A DNA stretch of 64,000 nt from Bacteroidales bacterium (GTDB lineage Bacteria; Bacteroidota; Bacteroidia; Bacteroidales; F082): NCBI GenBank assembly GCA_017539045.1, contig JAFYHS010000004.1:1-64000 (forward strand), written 5' to 3'. Numbering within the stretch: the stretch's first letter is position 1; every line of letters starts with the position of its first letter. Shown here in pieces: positions 31,313-40,202 of the stretch. The notes beneath the pieces are model-generated. The model was not told the DNA's origin. It did not search any database and saw only the letters and a program-made list of their open reading frames with translations. The position numbers and the translations under genes were made by a program.

Positions 31313-31647
31313 TATCCACGGTCGTAATGCGGCATCTCCTCAGGCAGGATGATGGAGAACTCAATGAGCCCGCCTACAATTTGTTTGGCGTCATCCTCAT
31401 ACCAAGGTGTCTGGTAGATGAGTTTTTTCTTGCCTTTCTTCGAAATCGTGTAGACGTTGGTGGCTGCATCGTCCAACAGATGACGGATGATTTGCTGTGA
31501 GCGTTCGTTGTGGCATTTCATCAAGTCGCGACCACGAGCGTCGCCGTTCACCTCGATGGAGCTATCGTTTTGATAAAGGATTTGGCCGTCTTTGGCACTA
31601 ATAGTGATGGCCAAGTTAAGGCCTTTGAAATAGTCAAGTTGATTCAT
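31312..31647 (-). CDS. Small PAS-like domain protein
   Basis: A 111-residue single-domain cytoplasmic protein. The order of segments fits a stand-alone PAS sensor fold: AITISAKDGQILYQN, GRDLMKCHNERSQQIIRHLL, YTISKKGKKKLIYQTPW and GGLIEFSIILPE. The segment LMKCHNERS resembles the CH(x)-containing linker in DUF438-type PAS domains that can bind heme or small ligands, but that is inference. No output domain. Divergent promoter with the LptF/G gene. Confidence 0.65.
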   Translation of the reverse strand: MNQLDYFKGLNLAITISAKDGQILYQNDSSIEVNGDARGRDLMKCHNERSQQIIRHLLDDAATNVYTISKKGKKKLIYQTPWYEDDAKQIVGGLIEFSIILPEEMPHYDRG

Positions 31648-31666
31648 AGCGCATGTAAATTTTCTG

Positions 31667-31674
31667 CAAAGATA
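31667..31674 (-). promoter_or_regulatory. Putative -7 box of the PAS-like gene
   Basis: TATCTTTG on the minus strand, 19 nt before the ATG. Confidence 0.55.
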
Positions 31675-31683
31675 GAATTTTTC

Positions 31684-31691
31684 TACCTTTG
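31684..31691 (+). promoter_or_regulatory. Putative -7 box of the LptF/G-glycosyltransferase operon
   Basis: TACCTTTG, 17 nt before the ATG, back-to-back with the PAS gene box. Confidence 0.55.
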
Positions 31692-31708
31692 CAGCGTTTA
31701 TTCTTAAA

Positions 31709-33169
31709 ATGAAGAAACTTTACCGTTATATCACCAAATCGTTTTTGGGCACCTTTGTACTCACCTTCTTCATCGTGGTGTTTATCTGGGTAATGCAGTT
31801 CGTATGGCTTTATGTCGACGACCTTGTTGGTAAAGGACTAGAATTCAAGATTATAGCCGAGCTGTTGTTTTACACCTCCATCACCGCCATTCCCATGTCG
31901 TTGCCTTTGGCCTTGCTCTTGGCTTTGTTGATGTGTTTCGGCAACCTCGGCGAGCATTACGAATTGGTGGCCATGAAAGCCTCGGGCATCTCCATGTGGC
32001 GTTCGATGCGCCCTTTGTTGCTATTTTCTTTGATGCTCAGCGTCTTGGCCTTCTTCATCTCGAACAGCCTCATCCCTATCGCCACACTCAAGTGGCGCAC
32101 CTTGCTGACCGACGTACAGCGGCAAAAGCTGGCGTTCAACATCAAGGAAGGCGTGTTCTATAAGGATATTGAGAATTATGTCATCTTCGTCGACCGCAAA
32201 GGCAAGGATGGAAGCCACATCTACGGCGTGAAGATCTACGACCATAGCGACCGTCAAGGCTGCACCAAAATCATCACCGCCGACTCAGGTGTGATGACGA
32301 TGAGTCCAAACCAACGCAACATCCTCTTCACCCTCTACAATGGCCACAACTACACCGACATCACCACCGACGGCTATAAGGAGAAGCGGCCCTTCGAACG
32401 CATGTCGTTCAAGCAGGAGCTCATCAAGTTCAGCTTGGCCTCGTTCGACCTGACCCGTTCGAGCGAAGACATGTACAAGTCGTACCAGCAGATGATGAAC
32501 ATCCGCCAGCTCTCCACCTCGTTGGACTCGCTACGGACACGGCAGGCCTTCCGCCAGGAGACCTTCACTAATGGCTTCACACGACGTTGGGCCAACTACA
32601 ACGGCCTGCACACCGACGTACAGTTCAACCATCCCCCGACAACCGACAGCAATGGCCTTGCCGCCGACACATGCCGTATCCTGCAATGGCCTTTGCTCAG
32701 CAACTACGAAGGCGAGTTGCGTAGCAACATCATCAGCTTGTCCATAGGAAGCGCCCAGAACGCCAAAGACAACGTGGCTTTCAACAAGATTGACCTCGGC
32801 TCACAAAACGAGAACATCAACAAGCACAAGAAGGAATGGCACAAGAAGTTCACCTTAAGCATCGCCTGCATCATTTTCTTCTTCATCGGTGCACCTTTGG
32901 GTAGCATCATTCGCAAAGGTGGATTGGGTCTGCCCGTAGTCATCTCGGTGGGCTTCTTCATCATCTACCACCTTCTCTCCACCATCGCCGAGCGCATGGC
33001 CGTGTATGGCGACCTCAACATGTTCTTAGGCGTTTGGCTATCTTCCCTTGTGCTGTTGCCCGTCGGGCTTTTCTTCACTTTTAAGGCGACCACCGATGCG
33101 GCGCTCTTTGACGGCGACAGCTGGAAGAAATTTTTTCAGAAATTGTTCAAAAAAACGAAAGAAGCATGA
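31709..33169 (+). CDS. LptF/LptG family permease of the LPS exporter
   Basis: A 486-residue YjgP/YjgQ-type permease. Three N-terminal membrane helices (first about 13-37; FYTSITAIPMSLPLALLLALLMCFGNLGEHYELVAMKASG holds the LptB coupling region), a long periplasmic jellyroll-type domain (~120-390), and three C-terminal helices (IACIIFFFIGAPLGSIIRKG onward). It would use LptB (13994-14731) to pass LPS to the bridge. Only one such permease is in this window; its F/G identity cannot be fixed. It overlaps the downstream glycosyltransferase by ATGA. Confidence 0.92.
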   Translation: MKKLYRYITKSFLGTFVLTFFIVVFIWVMQFVWLYVDDLVGKGLEFKIIAELLFYTSITAIPMSLPLALLLALLMCFGNLGEHYELVAMKASGISMWRSMRPLLLFSLMLSVLAFFISNSLIPIATLKWRTLLTDVQRQKLAFNIKEGVFYKDIENYVIFVDRKGKDGSHIYGVKIYDHSDRQGCTKIITADSGVMTMSPNQRNILFTLYNGHNYTDITTDGYKEKRPFERMSFKQELIKFSLASFDLTRSSEDMYKSYQQMMNIRQLSTSLDSLRTRQAFRQETFTNGFTRRWANYNGLHTDVQFNHPPTTDSNGLAADTCRILQWPLLSNYEGELRSNIISLSIGSAQNAKDNVAFNKIDLGSQNENINKHKKEWHKKFTLSIACIIFFFIGAPLGSIIRKGGLGLPVVISVGFFIIYHLLSTIAERMAVYGDLNMFLGVWLSSLVLLPVGLFFTFKATTDAALFDGDSWKKFFQKLFKKTKEA

Positions 33170-34383
33170 AGATTCTCCTACTCTGCAACAAACCTCCATA
33201 CCCAGCCTTTGAAGGCGGCCCCATGGCGATGAACAGCATCGTCACAGGTTTGCTCGAGGCGGGCCATCAGGTCAAGATATTGGCCATCAACAGCGAGAAA
33301 TTCAACGTCAAGGCCTCCGACATCCCCGAAGAGTATCGGCAGAAGACCGGCATCGAGCTCATCGATGTCGACCTGAGCATCAGGCCCTTGAAGGCCTTCC
33401 TCAACCTGTTTTCCAAGAAATCCTATCATGTGGAGCGATTCATATCGGAGGATTTCAAAGCGAGGCTGACCGAGGTGCTTAAAAAAGAGCTGTTCGATGT
33501 GGTGCAGCTGGAGATGCTGTTTATGGCACCTTATGTGGAGACCATCCGTCAACACAGCAAGGCCATGATCGTGTTGCGTGCCCACAACGTGGAACACAAG
33601 ATCTGGGAACGCATGGCCAAGGAGACCAAGTTCTTCATCAAACGTTGGTATATCAACCATCTGGCCAAGACATTGAAGGAGTATGAACTCAACGCCTTAG
33701 AGACTGTCGACGGCATCGCCGCCATCACACGCAAAGACGCCGCTTTCTTCCGCAAGTACTGCTCCAAACCCATCATCGACATCCCGTTTGGCGTTTATCC
33801 TGAAGAGTTCACGCCTAAATATGAGTTTGAGGGCAAACCCAAGTTCTACCATATCGGATCCATGAACTGGATGCCCAACGAGGAAGGCATACGTTGGTTT
33901 ATCGACGAAGTGCTTCCTAAGACGGTGGAGAAGGTACCCAATTTCGTCTACCATCTGGCAGGACGTTCCATGCCCGAATGGCTCACCACGATGAAAGACC
34001 CGCATATCAACGTCGTCGGTGAGGTGCCCGATGCCAAGGCTTTCGTCGCCAACCACGACGTAGCCATCGTCCCCCTGCTCTCAGGCAGCGGCATCCGCAT
34101 CAAGATCATCGAGTCGATGGCCATGGGTAAGACCGTCATCACCACCCGTGTGGGTGCCGAAGGCATCCTTTATGATGAAGATGTCAATATCATCATTGCC
34201 GAAAACAAGGCCAAGATGGTGGAAGCCATCCGCAGCCTCAACGAAAACCCGCAAAACGCCGTCCGCATCGGGCAAGCGGCCAGAAAACTCGTCGAAGACA
34301 CCTACGACAACCGCAAGATCATCGCACGACTTTTGATGTTTTATGAACAGATCAAGCCGGGGAGCAGAATTAGTTTCTTATAA
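33166..34383 (+). CDS. Glycosyltransferase, GT-B fold (GT4-like)
   Basis: A 405-residue cytoplasmic sugar transferase. The N-terminal acceptor lobe opens MKILLLCNKPPYPAFEGGPM; the C-terminal nucleotide-sugar lobe has FYHIGSMNWMPNEEGIRWFI and the E-x7-E-like region GSGIRIKIIESMAMGKTVI. Sugar and acceptor unknown. Translationally coupled to the LptF/G permease and followed by a second glycosyltransferase, so a role in LPS or surface glycan assembly is likely. Confidence 0.88.
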   Translation: MKILLLCNKPPYPAFEGGPMAMNSIVTGLLEAGHQVKILAINSEKFNVKASDIPEEYRQKTGIELIDVDLSIRPLKAFLNLFSKKSYHVERFISEDFKARLTEVLKKELFDVVQLEMLFMAPYVETIRQHSKAMIVLRAHNVEHKIWERMAKETKFFIKRWYINHLAKTLKEYELNALETVDGIAAITRKDAAFFRKYCSKPIIDIPFGVYPEEFTPKYEFEGKPKFYHIGSMNWMPNEEGIRWFIDEVLPKTVEKVPNFVYHLAGRSMPEWLTTMKDPHINVVGEVPDAKAFVANHDVAIVPLLSGSGIRIKIIESMAMGKTVITTRVGAEGILYDEDVNIIIAENKAKMVEAIRSLNENPQNAVRIGQAARKLVEDTYDNRKIIARLLMFYEQIKPGSRISFL

Positions 34384-34427
34384 TTGACTATGGCCAAAGG
34401 CATAGACATTAGTTCTAAAAAAAACAC

Positions 34428-34435
34428 TATCTTTG
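34428..34435 (+). promoter_or_regulatory. Putative -7 box of the second glycosyltransferase gene
   Basis: TATCTTTG, 18 nt before the ATG at 34454. It implies separate transcription from the first glycosyltransferase and excludes a longer TTG-started reading. Confidence 0.55.
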
Positions 34436-34453
34436 CCCCCTAAATCCGTTGAG

Positions 34454-35638
34454 ATGAAGATTTTTGTCCTCCTGCCCCGCATCCCCTATCCGCTCGAAAA
34501 AGGCGACAAGTTGCGGGCTTTCAACCAGATAAAGCAGCTTGCAAAGCACAACGAAATCGTCCTTTGTGCGCTCAACGACAACCCAAAGGTCAGCGAGCAG
34601 GACGCCTTTCATGCCCTGCAGCCCTATTGTCAGTCGATAAGCTTCATCAAAATCAACAAGGCTCAGATTCTTTTGGGGCTCATCCGCGCCTTCTTCAAGG
34701 GCTTGCCCATGCAATGCGGCTATTTCTACAACCGTAAGGCAGCCAAAAAAGTTAACGCGCTCATCGCCAAGCACCAACCTGACATGCTCTATTGCCAGTT
34801 GCTGCGCACGGCAGAGTACATCCGTCATAAAGACCTTCCGAAAGCCATCGACTATCAAGACATCTTCTCTTACGGAATGAAACGCCGCGCCGACATCGCC
34901 TCACGCGCTACGAGGCCCATTTATAACATGGAGTACCATCGCCTGCAACGGTATGAGGCCGAGATCTTCGACGATTTCGACGTTCGCAGCATCATCAGCG
35001 AACCCGACAGGGCCTTGTTCCCGCACGAGAGACGCGACGAGATTATCATCGTTCCCAACGGCGTCGACCATGAAAAATATGCGCCGCAGGAACGTGAGAA
35101 GGCCTACGACCTTGTCTTCACAGGTAATATGAGCTACCCGCCCAACGTGAACGCGGTAGAATACCTCTCCAACGAAATCATGCCGCTCGTATGGAAGGCC
35201 TTGCCCGAAACCAAGCTTTACATCGCAGGCGCCTCGCCCGACCCTAGGGTGAGAAAATGTGCCTCGGAGCGCCTCATCGTCAGCGGCTGGCTCGACGACA
35301 TCCGCGACGCCTATGCCCTGAGCCGCATCTTCATCGCCCCCATGCGCATTGGAACGGGTCTGCAAAACAAACTCCTGGAGGCCATGTCGATGCGCCTGCC
35401 CGCCATCACCTCACCTTTGGCTAACGCCTCGTTGGGCGCTAAGCCCGACGAAGAGATCTTGGTTGGCAACAATGCAGAGGAAATGGCCCATCATATCATC
35501 ACCCTGTTGACTGACCCAGAAAAAGCCGAACGTCTCGCCCAGGCGGGATTCGATTTCACAAATAGGGTTTATGACTGGGGCAAAGCAACCGAGATTCTCG
35601 AAAACGCGATGTCCTCAACGCTAAACGCTAAACATTAA
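34454..35638 (+). CDS. Glycosyltransferase, GT-B fold (TIGR03087-like)
   Basis: A 394-residue paralogue-type transferase starting MKIFVLLPRIPYPLEKGDKL. The C-lobe contains FTGNMSYPPNVNAVEYLSNE and the donor-binding region GTGLQNKLLEAMSMRLPAIT. It resembles the TIGR03087 group (also seen beside exosortase systems), but no exosortase is nearby; in Bacteroidota such genes occur with LPS and capsule genes. Donor and acceptor unknown. ettA follows after 14 nt. Confidence 0.85.
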   Translation: MKIFVLLPRIPYPLEKGDKLRAFNQIKQLAKHNEIVLCALNDNPKVSEQDAFHALQPYCQSISFIKINKAQILLGLIRAFFKGLPMQCGYFYNRKAAKKVNALIAKHQPDMLYCQLLRTAEYIRHKDLPKAIDYQDIFSYGMKRRADIASRATRPIYNMEYHRLQRYEAEIFDDFDVRSIISEPDRALFPHERRDEIIIVPNGVDHEKYAPQEREKAYDLVFTGNMSYPPNVNAVEYLSNEIMPLVWKALPETKLYIAGASPDPRVRKCASERLIVSGWLDDIRDAYALSRIFIAPMRIGTGLQNKLLEAMSMRLPAITSPLANASLGAKPDEEILVGNNAEEMAHHIITLLTDPEKAERLAQAGFDFTNRVYDWGKATEILENAMSSTLNAKH

Positions 35639-35652
35639 ACTCTCAACTAAAC

Positions 35653-37332
35653 ATGGCACAACCCGACGACAAAAAAATCATCTTCTCGATGGTAGGCGTG
35701 AGCAAGATCATCCCACCGTCAAGACAAATATTGAAAGACATCTACCTCTCCTTCTTCTATGGTGCCAAGATCGGTATCATTGGTTTGAACGGTGCAGGTA
35801 AATCCACCCTGCTGCGCATCATCGCTGGCAAAGAGAAATCCTATAACGGCGAAGTGGTGTTCTCGCCCGGTTATTCGGTCGGCATGCTTGACCAAGAGCC
35901 GCAACTCGACGACAACAAGACTGTCCGTCAGGTGGTGGAAGAAGGCGTGCAGGAAATCGTCGACATCCTTAAGGAATATGAAGAAATCAACAATAAGTTC
36001 GCCGAACCCGACGCCGATTTCGACAAGTTGATTGCCCGTCAGGGCGAGCTCACCGAACTCATCGAGCAACACGACGCTTGGGAACTCGACAGCAAGCTGG
36101 AGCGCGCCATGGATGCCCTCAACTGCCCCGATGGCGACACCCCCGTGCGCAACCTCTCGGGAGGCGAGCGCCGTCGTGTGGCCCTCTGCCGCCTACTGCT
36201 GCAAGAGCCCGACATCCTGCTCCTCGACGAGCCCACCAACCACCTCGATGCCGAGAGCATCCAATGGCTTGAGAGCCACCTGCAACAGTACAAGGGCACG
36301 GTCATCGCCGTCACCCACGACCGTTACTTCCTCGACCATGTGGCTGGCTGGATCCTCGAACTTGACCGTGGCGAAGGCATCCCGTGGAAGGGTAACTACT
36401 CGTCGTGGCTCGACCAGAAGACCGCCCGTCTCGCCATGGAAGAGAAGACCGAGAGCAAGCGCCGCAAGACCCTAGAACGTGAGCTGGAATGGGTGCGCAT
36501 GGCTCCCAAGGCACGTCATGCCAAGGGCAAAGCCCGTCTGGAGTCGTATGAGAAGATGCTCAACGAAGACGTGAAGGAAAAAGAAGAGAAACTCGAGATC
36601 TATATCCCCAACGGCGATCGTTTGGGCAGCAAAGTCATTGAGGCGCATGATGTCACTAAGGCTTACGGCGACAAACTCTTGTTCGAGAACTTGAATTTCA
36701 GCCTGCCGCAAGGCGGCATCGTCGGCGTCATTGGACCCAACGGTGCAGGCAAGACGACCTTGTTCCGCCTCATCATGGGACTGGAGCAGCCCGACTCTGG
36801 CACCTTTGAGGTCGGCGAGACCGTAAAGATCGGCTATGTTGACCAACAACATGCCGACATCGACCCCGAAAAGACCGTTTGGGAAGTCATCAGCGGTGGC
36901 AACGAACTCATCCAACTGGGTAAACGCAGTATGAACTCGCGTGCCTACGTCTCGCGCTTCAACTTCGGCGGCAACGACCAGCAGAAGAAGGCGGGCGTGC
37001 TTTCAGGCGGTGAGCGCAACCGCATGCACCTCGCTTTGACCTTGAAACAGGAGGCCAACGTCCTCCTTTTGGACGAGCCTACCAACGACATTGACGTAAA
37101 CACACTCCGCGCCTTGGAGGAAGGCTTGGAAAATTTCGCAGGCTGCGCTGTCATCATCAGCCACGACCGTTGGTTCCTCGACCGTGTGGCCACCCACATC
37201 CTCGCTTTCGAAGGCAACTCACAGGTCTACTTCTTCGAAGGCAGCTACTCGGAATACGAAGAAAACAAGATGAAACGCCTCGGCAACGTGGAGCCCAAAC
37301 GCTTCAGATACAAGAAACTCAAAGCAGATTAA
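35653..37332 (+). CDS. ettA: Energy-dependent translational throttle protein EttA (ABC-F)
   Basis: A 559-residue soluble ABC-F ATPase that binds the ribosomal E site and gates the first peptide-bond step according to ATP/ADP. Two ATPase domains: Walker A GLNGAGKS (44-51) and GPNGAGKT; signatures LSGGERRR and LSGGERNR; Walker B LLLDEPTNHLD and LLLDEPTNDID. The inter-domain linker has charged helices (LERELEWVRMAPKARHAKGK), and the short arm insertion in domain 1 fits EttA, not resistance ABC-F proteins. Short GCTAAAC repeats (about 35619-35632) precede it. Confidence 0.93.
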   Translation: MAQPDDKKIIFSMVGVSKIIPPSRQILKDIYLSFFYGAKIGIIGLNGAGKSTLLRIIAGKEKSYNGEVVFSPGYSVGMLDQEPQLDDNKTVRQVVEEGVQEIVDILKEYEEINNKFAEPDADFDKLIARQGELTELIEQHDAWELDSKLERAMDALNCPDGDTPVRNLSGGERRRVALCRLLLQEPDILLLDEPTNHLDAESIQWLESHLQQYKGTVIAVTHDRYFLDHVAGWILELDRGEGIPWKGNYSSWLDQKTARLAMEEKTESKRRKTLERELEWVRMAPKARHAKGKARLESYEKMLNEDVKEKEEKLEIYIPNGDRLGSKVIEAHDVTKAYGDKLLFENLNFSLPQGGIVGVIGPNGAGKTTLFRLIMGLEQPDSGTFEVGETVKIGYVDQQHADIDPEKTVWEVISGGNELIQLGKRSMNSRAYVSRFNFGGNDQQKKAGVLSGGERNRMHLALTLKQEANVLLLDEPTNDIDVNTLRALEEGLENFAGCAVIISHDRWFLDRVATHILAFEGNSQVYFFEGSYSEYEENKMKRLGNVEPKRFRYKKLKAD

Positions 37333-37365
37333 TCATTAATTATCAACCCATAAAAACTTATCATC

Positions 37366-37554
37366 ATGATCGCAACAATCATCTACATCATCGGCATTAT
37401 CCTTTGCATCAAGGCCGTCCTTGAAATCCTCAAAATGAACATCAGCACCGCTGGCAAGGCCATCAGCATCATCCTTTTGCTGGTCACCAGCTGGATTGGC
37501 CTTTTGGTGTACTATCTCTATGCCAAGGATCATCTGACGGAATGGTTTAAATAA
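37366..37554 (+). CDS. Small two-helix membrane protein
   Basis: 62 residues with membrane helices at about 2-19 and 33-53. Similar in pattern to the PLDc_N/YqaE-like small membrane proteins (SWIGLLVYYLYAKDHL). It follows ettA by 33 nt and is closed by a terminator. Function unknown. Confidence 0.7.
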   Translation: MIATIIYIIGIILCIKAVLEILKMNISTAGKAISIILLLVTSWIGLLVYYLYAKDHLTEWFK

Positions 37555-37579
37555 CCCCACTTCGTCATGAGTCATCACT

Positions 37580-37607
37580 AAGGATTCCTTTCGGAATCCT
37601 TTTTTTA
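37580..37607 (+). terminator. Intrinsic terminator after the small membrane protein gene
   Basis: Stem AAGGATTCC / GGAATCCTT with loop TTTC, followed by a run of seven T. Confidence 0.92.
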
Positions 37608-37651
37608 TGTTATTTTTCGTCCATTGTTGCACCTAATTAAAATAAAGCGAT

Positions 37652-37659
37652 TATCTTTG
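37652..37659 (+). promoter_or_regulatory. Putative promoter of the C10 protease gene
   Basis: TATCTTTG with TTG at 37627-37629, 22 nt before it; the ATG is 33 nt downstream. Confidence 0.6.
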
Positions 37660-37692
37660 CCGCTTCAGAATCAATAACAAAACACATTAAAT

Positions 37693-40056
37693 ATGAAAAA
37701 ACTAACTTTGACCCTTTGCCTCATCGCTGCCCTCGGCAGCCTCATGGCCGGCCCTGTCGACCAGCAGAAGGCACAAAGACTGGGTGCCAAATTCTTGAGC
37801 ACCACTGCTGTCAGCCAGCGCAACGCTGACATACAGCTCAACTTGGTGGCAACCGCCATCGACATGCAACGTGGCGGTACCGATTACTATGTCTTCAACG
37901 TCAGTAACGGCGAAGGCTTCGTCATCGTGGCCGGCGACGACCGCGTGAAGCCCATCCTAGCCTACTCCACCACGGGCAGATACAACCCCAACGACGTGGC
38001 CGAAGGCTTCCAATTCACCCTCGACGGCTTCCGCCAGGAGATCCAATACGTGCGCGAGCACAACCTCAGCGCCACACCCGACATCATGGCTGAATGGCGT
38101 TCGGTGGCCAATAACGGCAGCCTCAACCGCGGTGAGCAAACCCGCGCTGTGGTGGGTCCGCTTTGCCAGACCCTCTGGAACCAGAACTTCCCATGGAACA
38201 GCCAGTGCCCCGAAGATCCTGAAGGCAACGGCGGGCATGTGTACGCCGGTTGTGTGGCCACGGCCATGGGTATGGTGATGAAGTTTTGGGAATGGCCAGC
38301 CCAAGGTGTGGGCTCGCACACCTACACCCCTGAAGGCTATGCCCAACAGTCGGCCAACTTCGGCGAAACCGAATACCATTTCGAGCTGATGCCCAATACG
38401 CTGGACTCAACCAGCACGGAAGAAGAATACTTCGAAACAGCCCAACTGCTGCATCACCTTGGCATCTCAGTCAATATGATGTATAGCGGCCATGGCAGCG
38501 GTGCCTACTCCGACGATGTGCCTACCGCCCTGCGTAACTATTTCCGTTACAACTGCGAAGACCATGTCACCAACTACGGTGGCGGCTGGTGGCCAGGTTG
38601 GGGCTACACCAACGAAGAATGGGCTCAGATGCTGAAGGACGGCGGCTTGGACGAACTCCTGCCCCTCTACTACAGCGGCCAGGACGACAACGGTGCCGGT
38701 GGTCACGCCTACGTATGCGACGGCTACGACGAAAACGACTACTTCCACTTCAACTGGGGTTGGAGTGGTCGCGACAACGCATGGTGCCCCATCGGTGCCC
38801 TCAACACCACCCGTTACGCCTTCAACACCTACAATGGTTTCACGGGACACATCGTCCCGCAGGGTGACGTCTACTATAGCCGTCCCGACAGCGTGGCCAA
38901 CATGCTGGCCTCCGAAGAGGCCACATTGGATGCCGTGCGCCTCAGCTGGACCAACCCGACCCTCACCGTCGATGGCAGCGATTTGACGAGCATCACCTCC
39001 ATCACCATTCGTCGCAACTTCGAAGTCATCGCCGAACTGACCGATGCCCAAGTGGGTGCCAACATGGAATATGATGACAACGGCCTTGAACCTGGCCTTT
39101 ACGAATATGCCATCTACGTGACCAACGAAGCCGGCATCAGCCGCACCACTTACCGCAGCGTGCTCGTCGGCGAGAAGTGCAACGTCGTTTTCCAACTCCA
39201 CGACGAGGCTGGCAACGGCTGGAAAGGCGCCGCTATCAGCGTGACCTCCGAGAGCGGACAACGCATCGCCATCGTTACGATGACCGAGGGCTCAGACTTG
39301 GTTGTTGACCTTCCTTTGCTGCGCGGCAACCTCAACTTCATCTGGAACCATGGTTGGTACCATGCCTACGAAGAGCACGACACCGACTTTGAATGCTCCT
39401 TCACCATCCTCGACAGCAACGGCAACGAGCTCTACACCTCTGCCGACCTCGAAGACGGCATCTTCATGACCTATGAGAACAACTGTGAGGAAGCCCCGCT
39501 AGCCTGCTATCCGGTGCAGAACCTGCAAGGCGAGTATCAATGGCATAGTGAAGAAGAGTATGGCGTTTACCTCACTTGGGACAAACCCAACGTCACAGCC
39601 AACCTTGACCACTTCAACATCTATCGCTCCATTCTTGTCACCAAAGAGTCAGAACTCATTGCGGAGGTACCCTACACTGGCGCCAACAGCTACGAATTCT
39701 TCGACAACAACAATGAGCTTGGCGAATACGAGTATGAGGTCACCTCTGTCTTCGTTAGAGGTAGCGAGCAATGCGAATCGGAGGTTGAGGGCATTGGTAA
39801 CCTGATTGTCACCGCCGTCAATGAAAACGCTGCCAACATCAACCTCTACCCCAACCCGACCAATGGTCTGCTTAACATCGAAGGTCAAGGCACGATGCAC
39901 ATCAGCGTCAGCAATCTCATGGGACAAAAACTCATGGAAGCTGAAGCCGAAGGCAACACCACCCTCGATCTGAGCCGTTACGAATCGGGCATGTATCTTG
40001 TCCGCATTGAATACGCTAATGGCGTGATGGTGCAGAAAGTCAACGTTAGACAATAA
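37693..40056 (+). CDS. Secreted C10 family cysteine protease with T9SS sorting domain
   Basis: A 787-residue streptopain-type protease. Signal peptide to about residue 19. Pro-domain (~20-165, with DYYVFNVSNGEGFVIVAGDD typical of SPI propeptides). Catalytic domain ~140-400: nucleophile Cys187 in YAGCVATAMG and His338 in GGHAYVCDGY, 151 residues apart as in the SpeB/interpain fold; the oxyanion/Trp region is FHFNWGWSG. After this come beta-sandwich modules, and residues ~710-787 are a type A T9SS domain (INLYPNPTNG...; VQKVNVRQ end). Exported and surface-anchored or released; likely degrades host or dietary protein. Element B follows the stop. Confidence 0.93.
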   Translation: MKKLTLTLCLIAALGSLMAGPVDQQKAQRLGAKFLSTTAVSQRNADIQLNLVATAIDMQRGGTDYYVFNVSNGEGFVIVAGDDRVKPILAYSTTGRYNPNDVAEGFQFTLDGFRQEIQYVREHNLSATPDIMAEWRSVANNGSLNRGEQTRAVVGPLCQTLWNQNFPWNSQCPEDPEGNGGHVYAGCVATAMGMVMKFWEWPAQGVGSHTYTPEGYAQQSANFGETEYHFELMPNTLDSTSTEEEYFETAQLLHHLGISVNMMYSGHGSGAYSDDVPTALRNYFRYNCEDHVTNYGGGWWPGWGYTNEEWAQMLKDGGLDELLPLYYSGQDDNGAGGHAYVCDGYDENDYFHFNWGWSGRDNAWCPIGALNTTRYAFNTYNGFTGHIVPQGDVYYSRPDSVANMLASEEATLDAVRLSWTNPTLTVDGSDLTSITSITIRRNFEVIAELTDAQVGANMEYDDNGLEPGLYEYAIYVTNEAGISRTTYRSVLVGEKCNVVFQLHDEAGNGWKGAAISVTSESGQRIAIVTMTEGSDLVVDLPLLRGNLNFIWNHGWYHAYEEHDTDFECSFTILDSNGNELYTSADLEDGIFMTYENNCEEAPLACYPVQNLQGEYQWHSEEEYGVYLTWDKPNVTANLDHFNIYRSILVTKESELIAEVPYTGANSYEFFDNNNELGEYEYEVTSVFVRGSEQCESEVEGIGNLIVTAVNENAANINLYPNPTNGLLNIEGQGTMHISVSNLMGQKLMEAEAEGNTTLDLSRYESGMYLVRIEYANGVMVQKVNVRQ

Positions 40057-40063
40057 CACTAAG

Positions 40064-40201
40064 AGGTTCCCGCTTCGCGGGAATGGAGTTATAATCATTT
40101 TATAAACCGCGGCGGCCTGTAACGCTTACAAACTGTAAACGCTACAAGTCGCCGCTGGTCATTTTATGTCTTACTCCATTCCCGCCGTAAGGCGGGAACC
40201 T
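40064..40201. repeat. Inverted-repeat element, copy B (covarying arms)
   Basis: A 138-bp copy filling the gap between two convergent stops. The arms differ from A, C and D: left hairpin TTCCCGC-TTC-GCGGGAA (40067-40083), right hairpin TTCCCGC-CGTAA-GGCGGGAA (loop boundaries approximate, 40179-40198). They still pair with each other outside the loops. The inner stem is GCGGCGGC (40109-40116) with GTCGCCGC (40148-40155); inside it TTACA-AAC-TGTAA is a further hairpin. It starts 7 nt after the C10 stop and ends 1 nt before the PFK stop. Confidence 0.88.
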
Positions 40202-40202
40202 A

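Noticed and set aside
34454..35638. An exosortase-linked glycosyltransferase system
   Set aside because: The glycosyltransferase resembles that group, but no exosortase or PEP-CTERM protein is in the window; the sorting signals here are of the T9SS type.
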